Of a stretch of DNA of 64,000 bases, positions 54,954 through 63,217 are shown piece after piece. Each line of letters begins with the position of its first letter. Positions within the stretch are counted from its first letter, which is position 1. The translations under genes were made by a program, and so were the position numbers. Source of the DNA: Dokdonella immobilis (GTDB lineage: Bacteria; Pseudomonadota; Gammaproteobacteria; Xanthomonadales; Rhodanobacteraceae); assembly GCF_900115085.1 (NCBI RefSeq), contig NZ_FOVF01000005.1:124001-188000 (forward strand), written 5' to 3'. Under the pieces are notes generated by a model. It saw nothing but the letters and a program-made list of their open reading frames with translations, was not told where the DNA came from and ran no database searches.

Positions 54954-56084
54954 ATGGACCGCCGCTCAATCCGACCCCCACGCTTGAGCATGATCCTATT
55001 CCTGGCCGCCACAGCGATCGTGTGTGCCATGGAACCTGCATTCCCGGCGTCGTCGAACTGGCATCCTGTCGCCAGCATGCAAGTCCAGCGCAGCCATCAC
55101 ACGGCCACGCTGCTGTTGTCAGGAAAGGTGCTCGTCGTCAGTCATTACGAAGGGGAGGTGTATGACCCCTCGTCGAATACGTGGGCCGTCGCGTCGGGCC
55201 TTTCGGTTCCCCGCTTCGATCACACGGCAACGCGTCTTGCTTCCGGCAAGGTCTTGATTGCCGGAGGCTACGCCACGACCGTCGGGTTCTTGAAGAGCGC
55301 AGTGATTTTCGACCCGGCCGACAACTCGTGGAGCGACGCCGCGGACATGTCGAATGCGCGGACCGATTTTTCGTCGGTGTTGCTGCCTTCCGGCAAAGTA
55401 CTCGTCGTGGGCGGGCGTAATGGCGCCGGCTATGTTGCCGAGGCTGAGATCTACGATCCAGCGCTTGATACCTGGAGCCCGGCGGGGAGCCTTGCGCACG
55501 AAAGGGTATACGCGACGGCGACGCTTACCGGCACGGGTCAAGTGATGGTGACCGGCGGCGCCCATTTCACGATCCACCTCGCGAGTACAGAACTCTACGA
55601 CCCGAGCAGTGGACTCTGGACCGAAGTAGGGGATCTGCATACCGGCCGCTACTGGCAGACCGCAACCCTGATGCCATCCGGATCCATCCTGGTCAGCGGC
55701 GGTCAGATCGACACGCCGGAGTATTCAACGAGCACCGAGATCTTCGACGCCGGCACCGGAACCTGGAGCCCGGGATCCAGCATGGCCTACGGGCGTGGAA
55801 TCCACGCAGCCAGTGTGCTCGATAACGGGAAGGTGCTCGTTTCCGGCGGATACTCCTGGAACGGACAGGATGTGGTTGCCGCGACGGAACTCTACGATGA
55901 AGTCCGCAACGAGTGGAGCCATGCGGGCATGTTGGCGGCTGGGCGCGTTTTCCATACCTCCACGGTGCTCGACTCGGGCGATGTCCTCGTCGTCGGTGGG
56001 ATCGGGCCGTCCGGATCTCCGCTGGAAACCGCCGAACTGTACGACTGGGATGGTGAAGCCATCTTCAGCGGCGGATTCGATTGA
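54954..56084 (+). CDS. Exported kelch-repeat beta-propeller protein
   Basis: 376 residues with a signal peptide (hydrophobic LSMILFLAATAIVCAM, cleaved before SSNW). Seven kelch units follow, each with a form of SGKVLVVGG near the third strand: GKVLVVSH, GKVLIAGG, GKVLVVGG, GQVMVTGG, GSILVSGG, GKVLVSGG and GDVLVVGG. They are spaced about 48-50 residues apart, each followed by (V/I)(Y/F)DP. This fits a seven-bladed propeller, possibly a galactose-oxidase-like fold without a recognised catalytic domain. It ends IFSGGFD, like the beta-helix protein. Probably exported or surface-associated. Confidence 0.88.
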   Translation: MDRRSIRPPRLSMILFLAATAIVCAMEPAFPASSNWHPVASMQVQRSHHTATLLLSGKVLVVSHYEGEVYDPSSNTWAVASGLSVPRFDHTATRLASGKVLIAGGYATTVGFLKSAVIFDPADNSWSDAADMSNARTDFSSVLLPSGKVLVVGGRNGAGYVAEAEIYDPALDTWSPAGSLAHERVYATATLTGTGQVMVTGGAHFTIHLASTELYDPSSGLWTEVGDLHTGRYWQTATLMPSGSILVSGGQIDTPEYSTSTEIFDAGTGTWSPGSSMAYGRGIHAASVLDNGKVLVSGGYSWNGQDVVAATELYDEVRNEWSHAGMLAAGRVFHTSTVLDSGDVLVVGGIGPSGSPLETAELYDWDGEAIFSGGFD

Positions 56085-56193
56085 GTCGACCGAATTGCGG
56101 GAGTTGTGTGCGGCACCAGGCGTGCATGCAAGTGAACGGCATTCGCGACGGGAAGGCATTCGTCTACGAAGCCCGAGGCTCGGAAGCCCCGCT

Positions 56194-56211
56194 TCAGAAA
56201 TCCATGAAGTA
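56194..56211. repeat. attL, 18-bp direct repeat
   Basis: TCAGAAATCCATGAAGTA, identical to 61861-61878. It lies 110 bases after the kelch stop codon, next to the former downstream flank of phaB. Confidence 0.85.
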
Positions 56212-56330
56212 TCTGACTTGCGGTCTGATCAGATCTAGCCAAAGCCAGCGAATCGAACTTTGCCCCCTGATATAGCCGGGTTTCCAGCCTAGTTTCGTCT
56301 ATTGCTGTCCAATGCAATCAGGCGGACAAT

Positions 56331-56367
56331 GGGTAGCCAGAAGGGTAGTCAAGTCGATCAGCTACCC
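56331..56367. repeat. Candidate integrase arm-type sites, left end
   Basis: GGGTAGC (56331) and GGGTAG (56343) are 12 bases apart, followed by an inverted copy GCTACCC at 56361-56367, all just ahead of the integrase start. Matching 12-base-spaced copies lie at the other end (61777-61796). Confidence 0.5.
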
Positions 56368-56383
56368 ATTTTGGTGGCGACCG

Positions 56384-57613
56384 ATGGCGAAGCGGCAAAC
56401 CAAGATCCTTTCTGATCCCCAGATTCGCGCGTGGGTCGCTGATGGTGATCCGGTGGCAAAGAGCGATGGCGACGGGCTGACGTTCACCTTGTCCGCCGCA
56501 GGTCTTGCGGTCTGGGTGCTCCGCTACCGGATTGGCGGACGCCGTCGGGAATTGACCCTTGGGCGATACCCGGACTTGACCCTGAAAGCGGCGCGCGCCC
56601 GCGCTGCGGTGGAACGCATTAAGGTTTCGGATGGCGTAGACGTTGCTGCTGAGAAGCGGAGGGCGAAACACGCCAGCGTGGAAGCATGGACAGTCCGCCA
56701 ACTGATCCAAGACTACGAATCCAAGAATCTGGCGAATGCTGCGACGTCCACGCGGAAACTCTACAGGGGCTATATCGCCAATTGGGTAGCGCCAAGACTC
56801 GGGGCCATGTTGGTTCGTGACGTTGCGCCCGCTGATGTCGTTGTAGTGCTTCGGGAATCCTCCACACGAGGGGCGGGAGCCATGCGCACGACCCATGCAG
56901 CTACGCGCGCATTGTTCGAGCACGCACGTGGGCAGGCGATTCGCATTGACAATCCGGCGGCAAACATCAATCGCGACACAATCGCGCCAGCGCCACCGCG
57001 AAGAAAGGGACTGTCGTTTGAAGGTGAGAGTTTGGCCGCGTTCGTCCGGGCTATCCCTGATGACGTGAAGGGCTGGGCATTGCGCCTGCACCTGATGACC
57101 GGTGTCCGACCGGGCGAGCTATGCGGAGCCGCATGGCGCGAGTTTGACGAAACCGCGGGGACATGGACGCTTCCGGCAGAGCGCACCAAGACCGGCAGCG
57201 AATACACGATCAGCCTGCCCGCTCAGGCTTGGGAATTGTTGCGAAGGATTCGGGACAATACGCAACAATCGGCGTTTGTGTTTCCGGCCGCGCGCGGTAG
57301 TGATCGCCCAATTCCCTATCAGACCTATCGGGCATGGCTCTGGCGCGTTATGGATGCGCTCGAAATACCACGCAAGACATTCAAGCCGCATGACCTGCGC
57401 CGAACAATGCGCGGCGGCCTTGCCTTACTTGGCGTGCGTTTTGAGGTTGCAGAACGCGCGATCAATCACAAGCTGCCCGGTATGGCTGAAATATACGATC
57501 GCAACGACTATGCGAAGGAGAGGAAAGCCGCGCTGGCGCAATGGGCGGACTATCTGGACTCTCTGCGAACGAGGGCGAATGTGGTGCCAATCAAGAAAGA
57601 GGCGGCAAGCTAG
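56384..57613 (+). CDS. int: Tyrosine-type integrase
   Basis: 409 residues. N-terminal arm-binding domain of the DUF4102 kind (GGRRRELTLGRYPDLTLKAA), a SAM-like core-binding region (about 115-205), then the catalytic domain with Arg in TGVRPGELCGAAW, HDLRRT (His-x-x-Arg), the AINHK position, and Tyr near AEIYDRNDY. All catalytic residues appear intact. It integrates and, with an excisionase, excises the element. It faces into the element from attL. Start at ATG 56384 (MAKRQTK). Confidence 0.94.
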   Translation: MAKRQTKILSDPQIRAWVADGDPVAKSDGDGLTFTLSAAGLAVWVLRYRIGGRRRELTLGRYPDLTLKAARARAAVERIKVSDGVDVAAEKRRAKHASVEAWTVRQLIQDYESKNLANAATSTRKLYRGYIANWVAPRLGAMLVRDVAPADVVVVLRESSTRGAGAMRTTHAATRALFEHARGQAIRIDNPAANINRDTIAPAPPRRKGLSFEGESLAAFVRAIPDDVKGWALRLHLMTGVRPGELCGAAWREFDETAGTWTLPAERTKTGSEYTISLPAQAWELLRRIRDNTQQSAFVFPAARGSDRPIPYQTYRAWLWRVMDALEIPRKTFKPHDLRRTMRGGLALLGVRFEVAERAINHKLPGMAEIYDRNDYAKERKAALAQWADYLDSLRTRANVVPIKKEAAS

Positions 57614-57902
57614 ACGGGATCAAAGCGGGTTGGACTTGATTGTTCACAAGTGCGCCCTTAGACTATGTTTCGAGCGCCCCCCTTGAAAGAGGCATGGGCG
57701 CGCGCATCGGAAACCATGCGATGCGGTCCGACGTTCACGTTCTACCCTGCGAAAGCGGCAAGGGAACCATAGGCGTCCTAGCTCAGGGCTGCAAAGCATC
57801 AAGCGACGAAGCGCAACGGAGCGGATATTTGATCCGCATTTGTTGCCACGGCTCGCTTGATGTATTTCCCAAATACCAGCGAGCCATGTCGGAGTTCCCG
57901 CC

Positions 57903-58133
57903 ATGGATTCGAGTGTTCCTGAGTATGGCTTTCTGCGGCTAAAGCAGATTATCGGCAACGCCGATGCACGCATTGACCCAATCATTCCAGTTTCTGCCGC
58001 TACATGGTGGGCTGGCTGTGCCAGTGGTAGATATCCCAAGCCGATAAAACATGGTGGCATCACACTTTGGCGTGCGTCTGACATTCGAGACTTGTGCGAT
58101 CGAATTGCCAGCAACAAAGGGGCGCAGCTATGA
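57903..58133 (+). CDS. AlpA-family regulator / excisionase
   Basis: 76 residues. A winged helix-turn-helix of the AlpA/excisionase kind, with the recognisable pattern FLRLKQIIG, PVSAATWWAGCASGRYPKPI and LWRASDIRDLCDRIASN. Such proteins activate or direct excision in satellite elements. It overlaps the next gene by 4 bases (ATGA). A possible promoter (TTGATT at 57636-57641 and TAGACT at 57659-57664, 17 bases apart) lies upstream in the 289-base gap after the integrase, which otherwise shows no gene. Confidence 0.85.
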   Translation: MDSSVPEYGFLRLKQIIGNADARIDPIIPVSAATWWAGCASGRYPKPIKHGGITLWRASDIRDLCDRIASNKGAQL

Positions 58134-58771
58134 GCGTCCAAAAGCAAGAACGAAGCCCGGCGGCAACCGGGCTTCGAGGTGGCACGAGCAGCAATTTACA
58201 CGTTCAGAATGCCAGCCCCGACGCTCTGTTGCAACGCCTGGACCGCGTGCAACAGTCCAGCGAAACCCATTGGCGCTCTGCGTGTCCGTCATGTGGCGGG
58301 CAGTCTCGGAAACTGAGCATTACGTTTCGCGATGGCAAGGTTCTAGTCCACTGCTTTTCCTGCCACGACGCCGAGGGCGTGCTAGCCGCTGTCGGGTTGT
58401 CGTGGTCCGACCTGATGCCACCGAGGGCATGGCCCCAGAGCGCGGAAGAGCGGAGGGCCGCACGCCGAGCCGTTCGCGAGCACGCATGGTCCTGCGCCAT
58501 TGAGATTGTCTGCGTCGAGGCAGTCATTGTGCATTTGGTGGCCCTGCAGATTGCAGCCGGCGAACCGCTGAGTGTCGAGGATTCCGACCGTTTTGCGCTG
58601 GCGTGTTCTCGGATTGACGCGGCTGCTCTGATCCTTTCGGGCCGGGACACATGGAAGCCGGACTACTGCTTCAAACCGGATCGCCTGATTGAAATCAAGC
58701 GTGGAGCCGTGGCCGCTATCCGGCGCCAATTGGAAGGCGCAGAGCATGAGCTTGCGGAGGTGTCCGCATGA
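58130..58771 (+). CDS. Zinc-finger primase-like protein
   Basis: 213 residues. A CHC2-like zinc ribbon near residues 49-79 (CPSCGG and, after about 20 residues, CFSCH) with HWRSACPSCGG and KVLVHCFSCHD, as at the front of DnaG-type and phage primases. The rest is helical, with no TOPRIM/primase core that I can see. Together with the following helicase-like ATPase it may form a minimal priming/replication module. Alternatively it is a zinc-binding accessory protein. It overlaps the ATPase gene by 4 bases. Confidence 0.75.
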   Translation: MSVQKQERSPAATGLRGGTSSNLHVQNASPDALLQRLDRVQQSSETHWRSACPSCGGQSRKLSITFRDGKVLVHCFSCHDAEGVLAAVGLSWSDLMPPRAWPQSAEERRAARRAVREHAWSCAIEIVCVEAVIVHLVALQIAAGEPLSVEDSDRFALACSRIDAAALILSGRDTWKPDYCFKPDRLIEIKRGAVAAIRRQLEGAEHELAEVSA

Positions 58772-59778
58772 GTAGGCTGGAACAACGCGCATTTGAGGCA
58801 ACGGAGCAGCCATCCAAGCGGGAGGGGCGCCCCGTTGTCGCAGTCGGAGCACATGACCTGCTAGCGGCTGACTTTCCCCCGCGTGACATGCTGTTGTCGC
58901 CGTGGCTGCTGTCGCAATCGCTGGCGATGATTCACGCATGGCGCGGCATCGGGAAAACGCACCTGGCCATGCTCATCGCGTACGCACTCGGAAGTGGCGG
59001 ACAGTGCCTTTCGTGGTCCGCACCCGCGCCCGTTCCGACCCTGTATATCGACGGAGAAATGCCCGGCGCTGCACTCCGCGACCGACTGGCCCGGATCGTC
59101 GAAATATCGGAAGAGGAACCGCCGGAGGGATTCTTGCGGTTTGTGACCCCGGACCTACAGCCGGACGGCATCATGCCGGACCTTTCGACCTATGAAGGGC
59201 AGAACGCCATCGAGCGGGTACTAGGTGACGCGAAAGTGATCGTGGTCGACAACCTGTCTTGCTTGGCGCGCACCGGAAAGGAAAACGAGGGTGATAGCTG
59301 GCAGCCGGTTGCGGAATGGGCGCTGCGGATGAGGGCGACGGGTAGAACCGTGATCTTCATCCATCACAGCGGTAAGGGTGGAACGCAACGCGGCACGAGC
59401 AAGCGTGAAGACCTGCTAGACGTCGTCATGCTCTTGAAGCGGCCCGCCGACTACAACCCCACGCAAGGGGCACGGTTCGAGATTCACTTCGAGAAGGCCC
59501 GGAGCCTGTACGGGCAAGAAGTGAAGCCTATCGAGGCCACGCTTGAGACTCTGCCGAACGGAAGGCAGACATGGGCCATGCATGAGGTGTCCGACGTCGC
59601 GGACGCCGCCATGATTGAGCTGGCAGAGCTTGGATTGCCGCACGCTGAAATTGCCCGCGAGCTTGGCTGTCACCGTTCCACGGTACTACGGGCATTGCGC
59701 AAGGCAGAACAAGAGGGTCGGTTCTCGCCGAAGAAGAAGCCCAAGCGGAAGGAGCGAGACCGCTATGGCGACGACTGA
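58768..59778 (+). CDS. RepA-like AAA/RecA-fold ATPase
   Basis: 336 residues. Walker A AWRGIGKTHLA (about 62-72), an acidic IDGEMPG motif, Walker B VIVVDNLSCL and the sensor region IFIHHSGKGG belong to the hexameric RepA/DnaB-like (AAA_25) family found in plasmids and integrative elements. The C-terminus carries a helix-turn-helix (LPHAEIARELGCHRSTVLRA) that may bind the origin. It would act as a replicative helicase with the preceding protein. The stop overlaps the next gene by 14 bases. Confidence 0.87.
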   Translation: MSRLEQRAFEATEQPSKREGRPVVAVGAHDLLAADFPPRDMLLSPWLLSQSLAMIHAWRGIGKTHLAMLIAYALGSGGQCLSWSAPAPVPTLYIDGEMPGAALRDRLARIVEISEEEPPEGFLRFVTPDLQPDGIMPDLSTYEGQNAIERVLGDAKVIVVDNLSCLARTGKENEGDSWQPVAEWALRMRATGRTVIFIHHSGKGGTQRGTSKREDLLDVVMLLKRPADYNPTQGARFEIHFEKARSLYGQEVKPIEATLETLPNGRQTWAMHEVSDVADAAMIELAELGLPHAEIARELGCHRSTVLRALRKAEQEGRFSPKKKPKRKERDRYGDD

Positions 59779-60514
59779 GCGGACCAGCCTGCACGAGTTG
59801 TTGCGCGTTGCATTCCCCAGTGTGCGCAACACGCAACAAATGACCAAAAACCGTGCAACAGCACGCGCAACAGGCACGCAACAGACAAGCCTAAAGGTGT
59901 TGGCGTTGCTGGCTTTAGGCCGCACCAACACGCGCAACAAGAGCGCAGCCGAGGGAGGGAAACCCGCGCAACAAACACCCGTTTTCGACCCTGCCTTTGT
60001 TGCGCAAGAATCCGACGTTCGAGGCCGATTGATCCGCATTGCCGAGGCCGATCTGTTCAACGTGGCCTTGCTTGATTCTCAGGAAGCCGATGATCTGGCG
60101 TTGCTGGCCAACCTGGACGACAACGGCCTGCGTGGATTCCTGCAATGCATACACGACGACAGCCTGCGCGTGCATGGCCATTGTTTACCCGACGATACAG
60201 CGCGCGCCTTGTGCCGATCCTGCGGCCCAGTCTGGATTGGTCCCGAAGTTGCCGCGCTTGCACCAATAATTGAAGGATGGCCGCGTGTATTGGGTTGTCC
60301 GTGGTGTCACGTAAAGAACCGCCAAGCGATGCGACGGCCTGCGATCAATTGCGGGGACTGTCGACACTTCATACCGGACCCCGTCAATCCCGGCGCGGGC
60401 ATGGGTCGCTGCGGGATTGATCGCGAGCCGAAAGAATCGGAGCCGATGCATTACCCGGATGCGCAACGAGAGTGCGAGAAATTCAATCCAAAGGGCGTAA
60501 GGCCATGTCAGTAG
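59765..60514 (+). CDS. Cys-rich protein of the integrative element
   Basis: 249 residues. The first 75 residues are Thr/Gln/Asn/Arg-rich, with a sequence dictated by DNA-level repeats (see the cluster at 59799-60003). The C-terminal half has four cysteine pairs: CRSCG, CPWC, CGDC and CGID...CEKF, arranged like two zinc ribbons. It also contains an INCGDCRHFIPDPVNPGAGM segment that recurs in mobile-element zinc proteins. No family is named here. Start set at ATG 59765, overlapping the ATPase gene by 14 bases. Function uncertain, possibly replication or host-takeover related. Confidence 0.72.
   Translation: MATTERTSLHELLRVAFPSVRNTQQMTKNRATARATGTQQTSLKVLALLALGRTNTRNKSAAEGGKPAQQTPVFDPAFVAQESDVRGRLIRIAEADLFNVALLDSQEADDLALLANLDDNGLRGFLQCIHDDSLRVHGHCLPDDTARALCRSCGPVWIGPEVAALAPIIEGWPRVLGCPWCHVKNRQAMRRPAINCGDCRHFIPDPVNPGAGMGRCGIDREPKESEPMHYPDAQRECEKFNPKGVRPCQ
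59799..60003. repeat. Iteron-like cluster of GCAACA motifs
   Basis: Seven direct copies of GCAACA (59826, 59833, 59855, 59867, 59878, 59934, 59968; most inside GCGCAACA) and two inverted copies (59799, 59998). They fall in different reading frames of the overlapping gene, so the repetition is at DNA level. It follows the RepA-like ATPase gene, where an origin is plausible. Confidence 0.5.
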
Positions 60515-60921
60515 GTGGAAAGCGAGAAGGGGCAGGACGCAAGCCCGGCTCTGTGAACAAGATCAGCAAGCGCGCAAGGGAAGCAGCGGCCAAAACTGGC
60601 GAACTGCCGCATGAGTTCCTTTTGCGGATCGCGCGCGGTGAAAAGATAGGTGAGCATGAGCCAACCTTTCAGGAGCGCGTTGATGCAGCCAAAGCAGCGG
60701 CTCCCTACTACGCAGCGAGGCTTGGCGCTGTCGATGTCAACGCCAAGGTGCGCACGGCTGCTAGATCGTTGCGCGAACTTTCAGACGAAGAGCTGATCCA
60801 TCTCGCGGCAGGTGGCTCACTGGACGAAATAGGCCTTGGCAACGGTTCCATGCCCATCGCGGCTTTGCCTCCACCAGCATTTCAAATCCACCCGATTCGA
60901 TCGATGCGGGATGATGAATGA
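60505..60921 (+). CDS. Small phage/plasmid-type protein (DUF5681-like)
   Basis: 138 residues. The N-terminal GGKREGAGRKPGSVNKIS motif is common in small proteins beside phage terminases and in integrative elements, followed by helices (FQERVDAAKAAAPYYAARLG). Its start overlaps the stop of the Cys-rich gene. It may be a DNA-binding or packaging-related protein. Function not established. Confidence 0.7.
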   Translation: MSVGGKREGAGRKPGSVNKISKRAREAAAKTGELPHEFLLRIARGEKIGEHEPTFQERVDAAKAAAPYYAARLGAVDVNAKVRTAARSLRELSDEELIHLAAGGSLDEIGLGNGSMPIAALPPPAFQIHPIRSMRDDE

Positions 60922-60973
60922 AAATCAGAGATTCAGCCGGAGAGAATTGACGCGTGTAAATTGATTGAAATTG

Positions 60974-61690
60974 CTAGTCGCTTTTCATACGAAGTTCAAC
61001 GAGCCGGTACACCTCCGGATCCCAATATGCCCCGAGGTTCCTACTCTTTGACAGAAGCTCCCAAACGACTGCCCAACTGAGAGTCCACGATCCGACGGAT
61101 GCATAGGCAGTAAGCATGGATTGAAGCGTTTTAGCTGCGCGATACCGCTGTCGCCACTTGAGTCCCTGCACTACAACCGCCAATGCTATGGCGCTTCCAG
61201 CAAGCCAAGAAGAATTGAATGCCAATGCTGCGAATAAGATCGCAACAAAGATCAGCCATTTCAGGGCGCGCCATATCCAGCGAAGTGCGATTAACCATCT
61301 CTTCTCTGGGCTGCTCGCCATGCTTCCGATCGGGTTGAGAACGGCGGCATACGCGGAAATTTCTGCATACATCAGGACGTTGACGATCAGCCAGTCGAAT
61401 TCGCGTCGATGAATTCCTCTCAAATGCTCAATGTAGTGCGCGGCTGAGCTTCGCAGTGAATCGCGGTGGTATTCAACTGAGTACAGAGATTCAGGCTCAC
61501 GTGATGGGTGAAAGTGTCTCCACCCGTCTAACGGTTCCCCGTTTCGCCGTATCGAGGAATAAAAACTATTCAGGAATTCCTGACTCTCATCTCGTAACGA
61601 GAGATTCTCAGCCGTATCGTCGTCGGAGATCTGGCTGCGGATGATTCGATTTGCCTGCTCCCAAGAAAGGCTATCCATAAGGCCGTCCAA
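60974..61690 (-). CDS. Membrane protein of unknown function, candidate cargo gene
   Basis: 238 residues on the strand opposite to the rest of the element, next to attR. The N-terminal half (1-115) is soluble and acidic (WEQANRIIRSQISDDDTAEN), and there are one or two hydrophobic helices (WLIFVAILFAALAFNSSWLA and a following segment at about 145-175). The DNA is clearly AT-richer than chromosomal genes nearby, which points to recent transfer. I do not recognise the family. The location is where satellite elements often carry anti-phage or fitness genes. Confidence 0.75.
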   Translation of the reverse strand: MDGLMDSLSWEQANRIIRSQISDDDTAENLSLRDESQEFLNSFYSSIRRNGEPLDGWRHFHPSREPESLYSVEYHRDSLRSSAAHYIEHLRGIHRREFDWLIVNVLMYAEISAYAAVLNPIGSMASSPEKRWLIALRWIWRALKWLIFVAILFAALAFNSSWLAGSAIALAVVVQGLKWRQRYRAAKTLQSMLTAYASVGSWTLSWAVVWELLSKSRNLGAYWDPEVYRLVELRMKSD

Positions 61691-61776
61691 GACGCGAGTG
61701 TGTGATGACTAGCAGAGCATCATCGGCCGGGCTAATCAATCGCAGTCGACTGTACGATGCGACAGGCGAGGAATAT

Positions 61777-61796
61777 TGGTAGCTATCCGGGTAGCT
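61777..61796. repeat. Candidate integrase arm-type sites, right end
   Basis: TGGTAGCT (61777-61784) and GGGTAGCT (61789-61796) start 12 bases apart, the same period as the left-end copies at 56331 and 56343, about 65 bases from attR. Confidence 0.5.
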
Positions 61797-61860
61797 ATGC
61801 TGAAAACGCAGGAGGATTGAAAGATAAAAATGTTTGAAAACAATATGATAAGTCTATCCG

Positions 61861-61878
61861 TCAGAAATCCATGAAGTA
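61861..61878. repeat. attR, 18-bp direct repeat at the phaB stop
   Basis: TCAGAAATCCATGAAGTA; read on the minus strand it is TACTTCATGGATTTCTGA, codons Tyr-Phe-Met-Asp-Phe-stop, the exact end of phaB. Integration therefore keeps the gene intact. Confidence 0.9.
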
Positions 61879-62616
61879 GCCGCCATTCACCGGAATGTTG
61901 GCGCCGGTTATGAAGCCGGAATCCTCGTTGCAGAGGAACTCGACGACGCGGGCGATCTCGGCCGGTCGGCCGAGTCGGCCGACCGGAATCCTCGAAACGA
62001 TGTCGTTGCGCACGGTCTCGGGTACGGCCATGACCAGCGCGGTTTCGCAGTAGCCCGGCGAGACGCTGTTGACGGTCACGCCCTTGCTCGCGACTTCCCG
62101 GGCCAGGGCCATGGTGAATCCGTGCATGCCGGCCTTGGCCGCCGAGTAGTTGGTCTGGCCGAATTGTCCGGTCTGGCCGTTCACCGAGGAAATGTTGACG
62201 ATGCGGCCGAAGCCGCGCCCGGTCATGCCGTCGATGAGTGCACGGCAGGTGTTGAAAACGCCGTCCAGATTGACCGTGATCACGTCCGACCATTGTTGCT
62301 CGGACATCTTGCGCAGGCTCGTGTCGCGGGTAATGCCGGCCGCATTGACCAGGATCGACACCGGTCCATGCCGGGACTGGATGTCGGCCAGGGTCGCCCC
62401 GCTGCTGGCATGATCGGAAACATCGAGCGGTTCGAACACGATGGCGTCGGAGAATTCGGCGACCTCGGCCCGGAAGGCATCGATCCGCTCGGCGCGCGCA
62501 GCGAGGTCGGCGGCGATGACGCGCTTGCCGGCGCGGGCCAGATGGCGACAGATTTCGGTTCCGAGGCCGCCGATACCACCGGTTACGAGGGCCACATGCG
62601 GGTTGCTTTCGGACAT
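61861..62616 (-). CDS. phaB: Acetoacetyl-CoA reductase
   Basis: 251 residues. SDR with TGGIGGLGTEICRHLARAGK (cofactor), NAAG, catalytic Ser in ISSVNGQTGQFGQTNYSAAK (Tyr and Lys at the end). It reduces acetoacetyl-CoA to (R)-3-hydroxybutyryl-CoA with NADPH, feeding polyhydroxyalkanoate synthesis. Start at ATG 62616 (MSESNPHVALVTGG). Its last five codons and stop form attR, so the integrative element sits at its 3' end without altering the protein. A paralogue lies beyond phaR. Confidence 0.93.
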   Translation of the reverse strand: MSESNPHVALVTGGIGGLGTEICRHLARAGKRVIAADLAARAERIDAFRAEVAEFSDAIVFEPLDVSDHASSGATLADIQSRHGPVSILVNAAGITRDTSLRKMSEQQWSDVITVNLDGVFNTCRALIDGMTGRGFGRIVNISSVNGQTGQFGQTNYSAAKAGMHGFTMALAREVASKGVTVNSVSPGYCETALVMAVPETVRNDIVSRIPVGRLGRPAEIARVVEFLCNEDSGFITGANIPVNGGYFMDF

Positions 62617-62719
62617 GGTCGGCAATGCATCCTGTCGATTCGGACGCAACGGTCACGGCTGCCGATCGTGCTGGCAGTTCGTCTGTGGGTCCGGGGGGAG
62701 GGATTTGCTGCGGGAGCTC

Positions 62720-63217
62720 TCAGGTCTTGCTGTCTTTCTTCGGCTTGGCCGGTGCCGCGCCCTGGCGAGCCTTGGCGACCGCATCGGTGAGGAATCCCTG
62801 CTGCACCGATTTCCACGCATCCATATTGCGTTCGGTCATGTCGTTGAGCATCGACCACGGGGTGCGTCCCATGATGTTGTTCAACTGGCTGCGGAACTGT
62901 TGCTGCTGGTCGAGGAAGACCTGCAGGCTCTTCTCGAGGTAGCTGCCCATGAACCCCTGCAGCGAGTCGCCGTAAAAACGGATGATCTGCGAAAGCAGTT
63001 GGGTGGTGAACATCGGCTGGCCGCGATCCTCGTGCTCGGAGATGATCTGCAGCAGCACGGAGCGGGTCAGGTCCTCGCCGGATTTGGCGTCGCGGACCTC
63101 GAACTGTTCACCATCGACGACCAGCTGCCGAACCTCTTCGAGCGTGATATAGCTCGAAATCTCGGTATCGTAGAGTCGACGGTTCGGATACTTCTTGATG
63201 ATGCGGGATTCGGCCAT
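62720..63217 (-). CDS. phaR: Polyhydroxyalkanoate synthesis repressor
   Basis: 165 residues. The DNA-binding PHB_acc_N domain at about 5-65 (RIIKKYPNRRLYDTEISSYI) and one accessory PHB_acc domain (about 70-110; LLQIISEHEDRGQPMFTTQL, then SQIIRFYGDSLQGFMGSY). A Lys/Ala-rich tail follows. It represses phasin and other PHA genes until granules titrate it. It sits between two phaB genes, all read to the left. Confidence 0.94.
   Translation of the reverse strand: MAESRIIKKYPNRRLYDTEISSYITLEEVRQLVVDGEQFEVRDAKSGEDLTRSVLLQIISEHEDRGQPMFTTQLLSQIIRFYGDSLQGFMGSYLEKSLQVFLDQQQQFRSQLNNIMGRTPWSMLNDMTERNMDAWKSVQQGFLTDAVAKARQGAAPAKPKKDSKT

Larger units (their letters stand above)
56194..61878. mobile_element. 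Integrative element of about 5.67 kb in the phaB 3' end
   Basis: Bounded by the 18-bp direct repeat TCAGAAATCCATGAAGTA at 56194-56211 and 61861-61878. The gene order is tyrosine integrase, AlpA-like regulator, zinc-finger primase-like protein, RepA-like ATPase, Cys-rich protein with iterons, small phage-type protein, then an oppositely oriented membrane protein. Base composition is less GC-rich towards the right end. No capsid, tail, conjugation or resistance genes are present, so it is a satellite or small integrative-replicative element and not a prophage. Confidence 0.85.

Noticed and set aside
57640-57942. ORF between integrase and AlpA gene
   Set aside because: It overlaps the AlpA start, has no motif and no ribosome-binding site; not supportable as a gene.
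56194-61878. A prophage
   Set aside because: There are no capsid, portal, tail or lysis genes and the segment is too short; an integrative/satellite element fits better.
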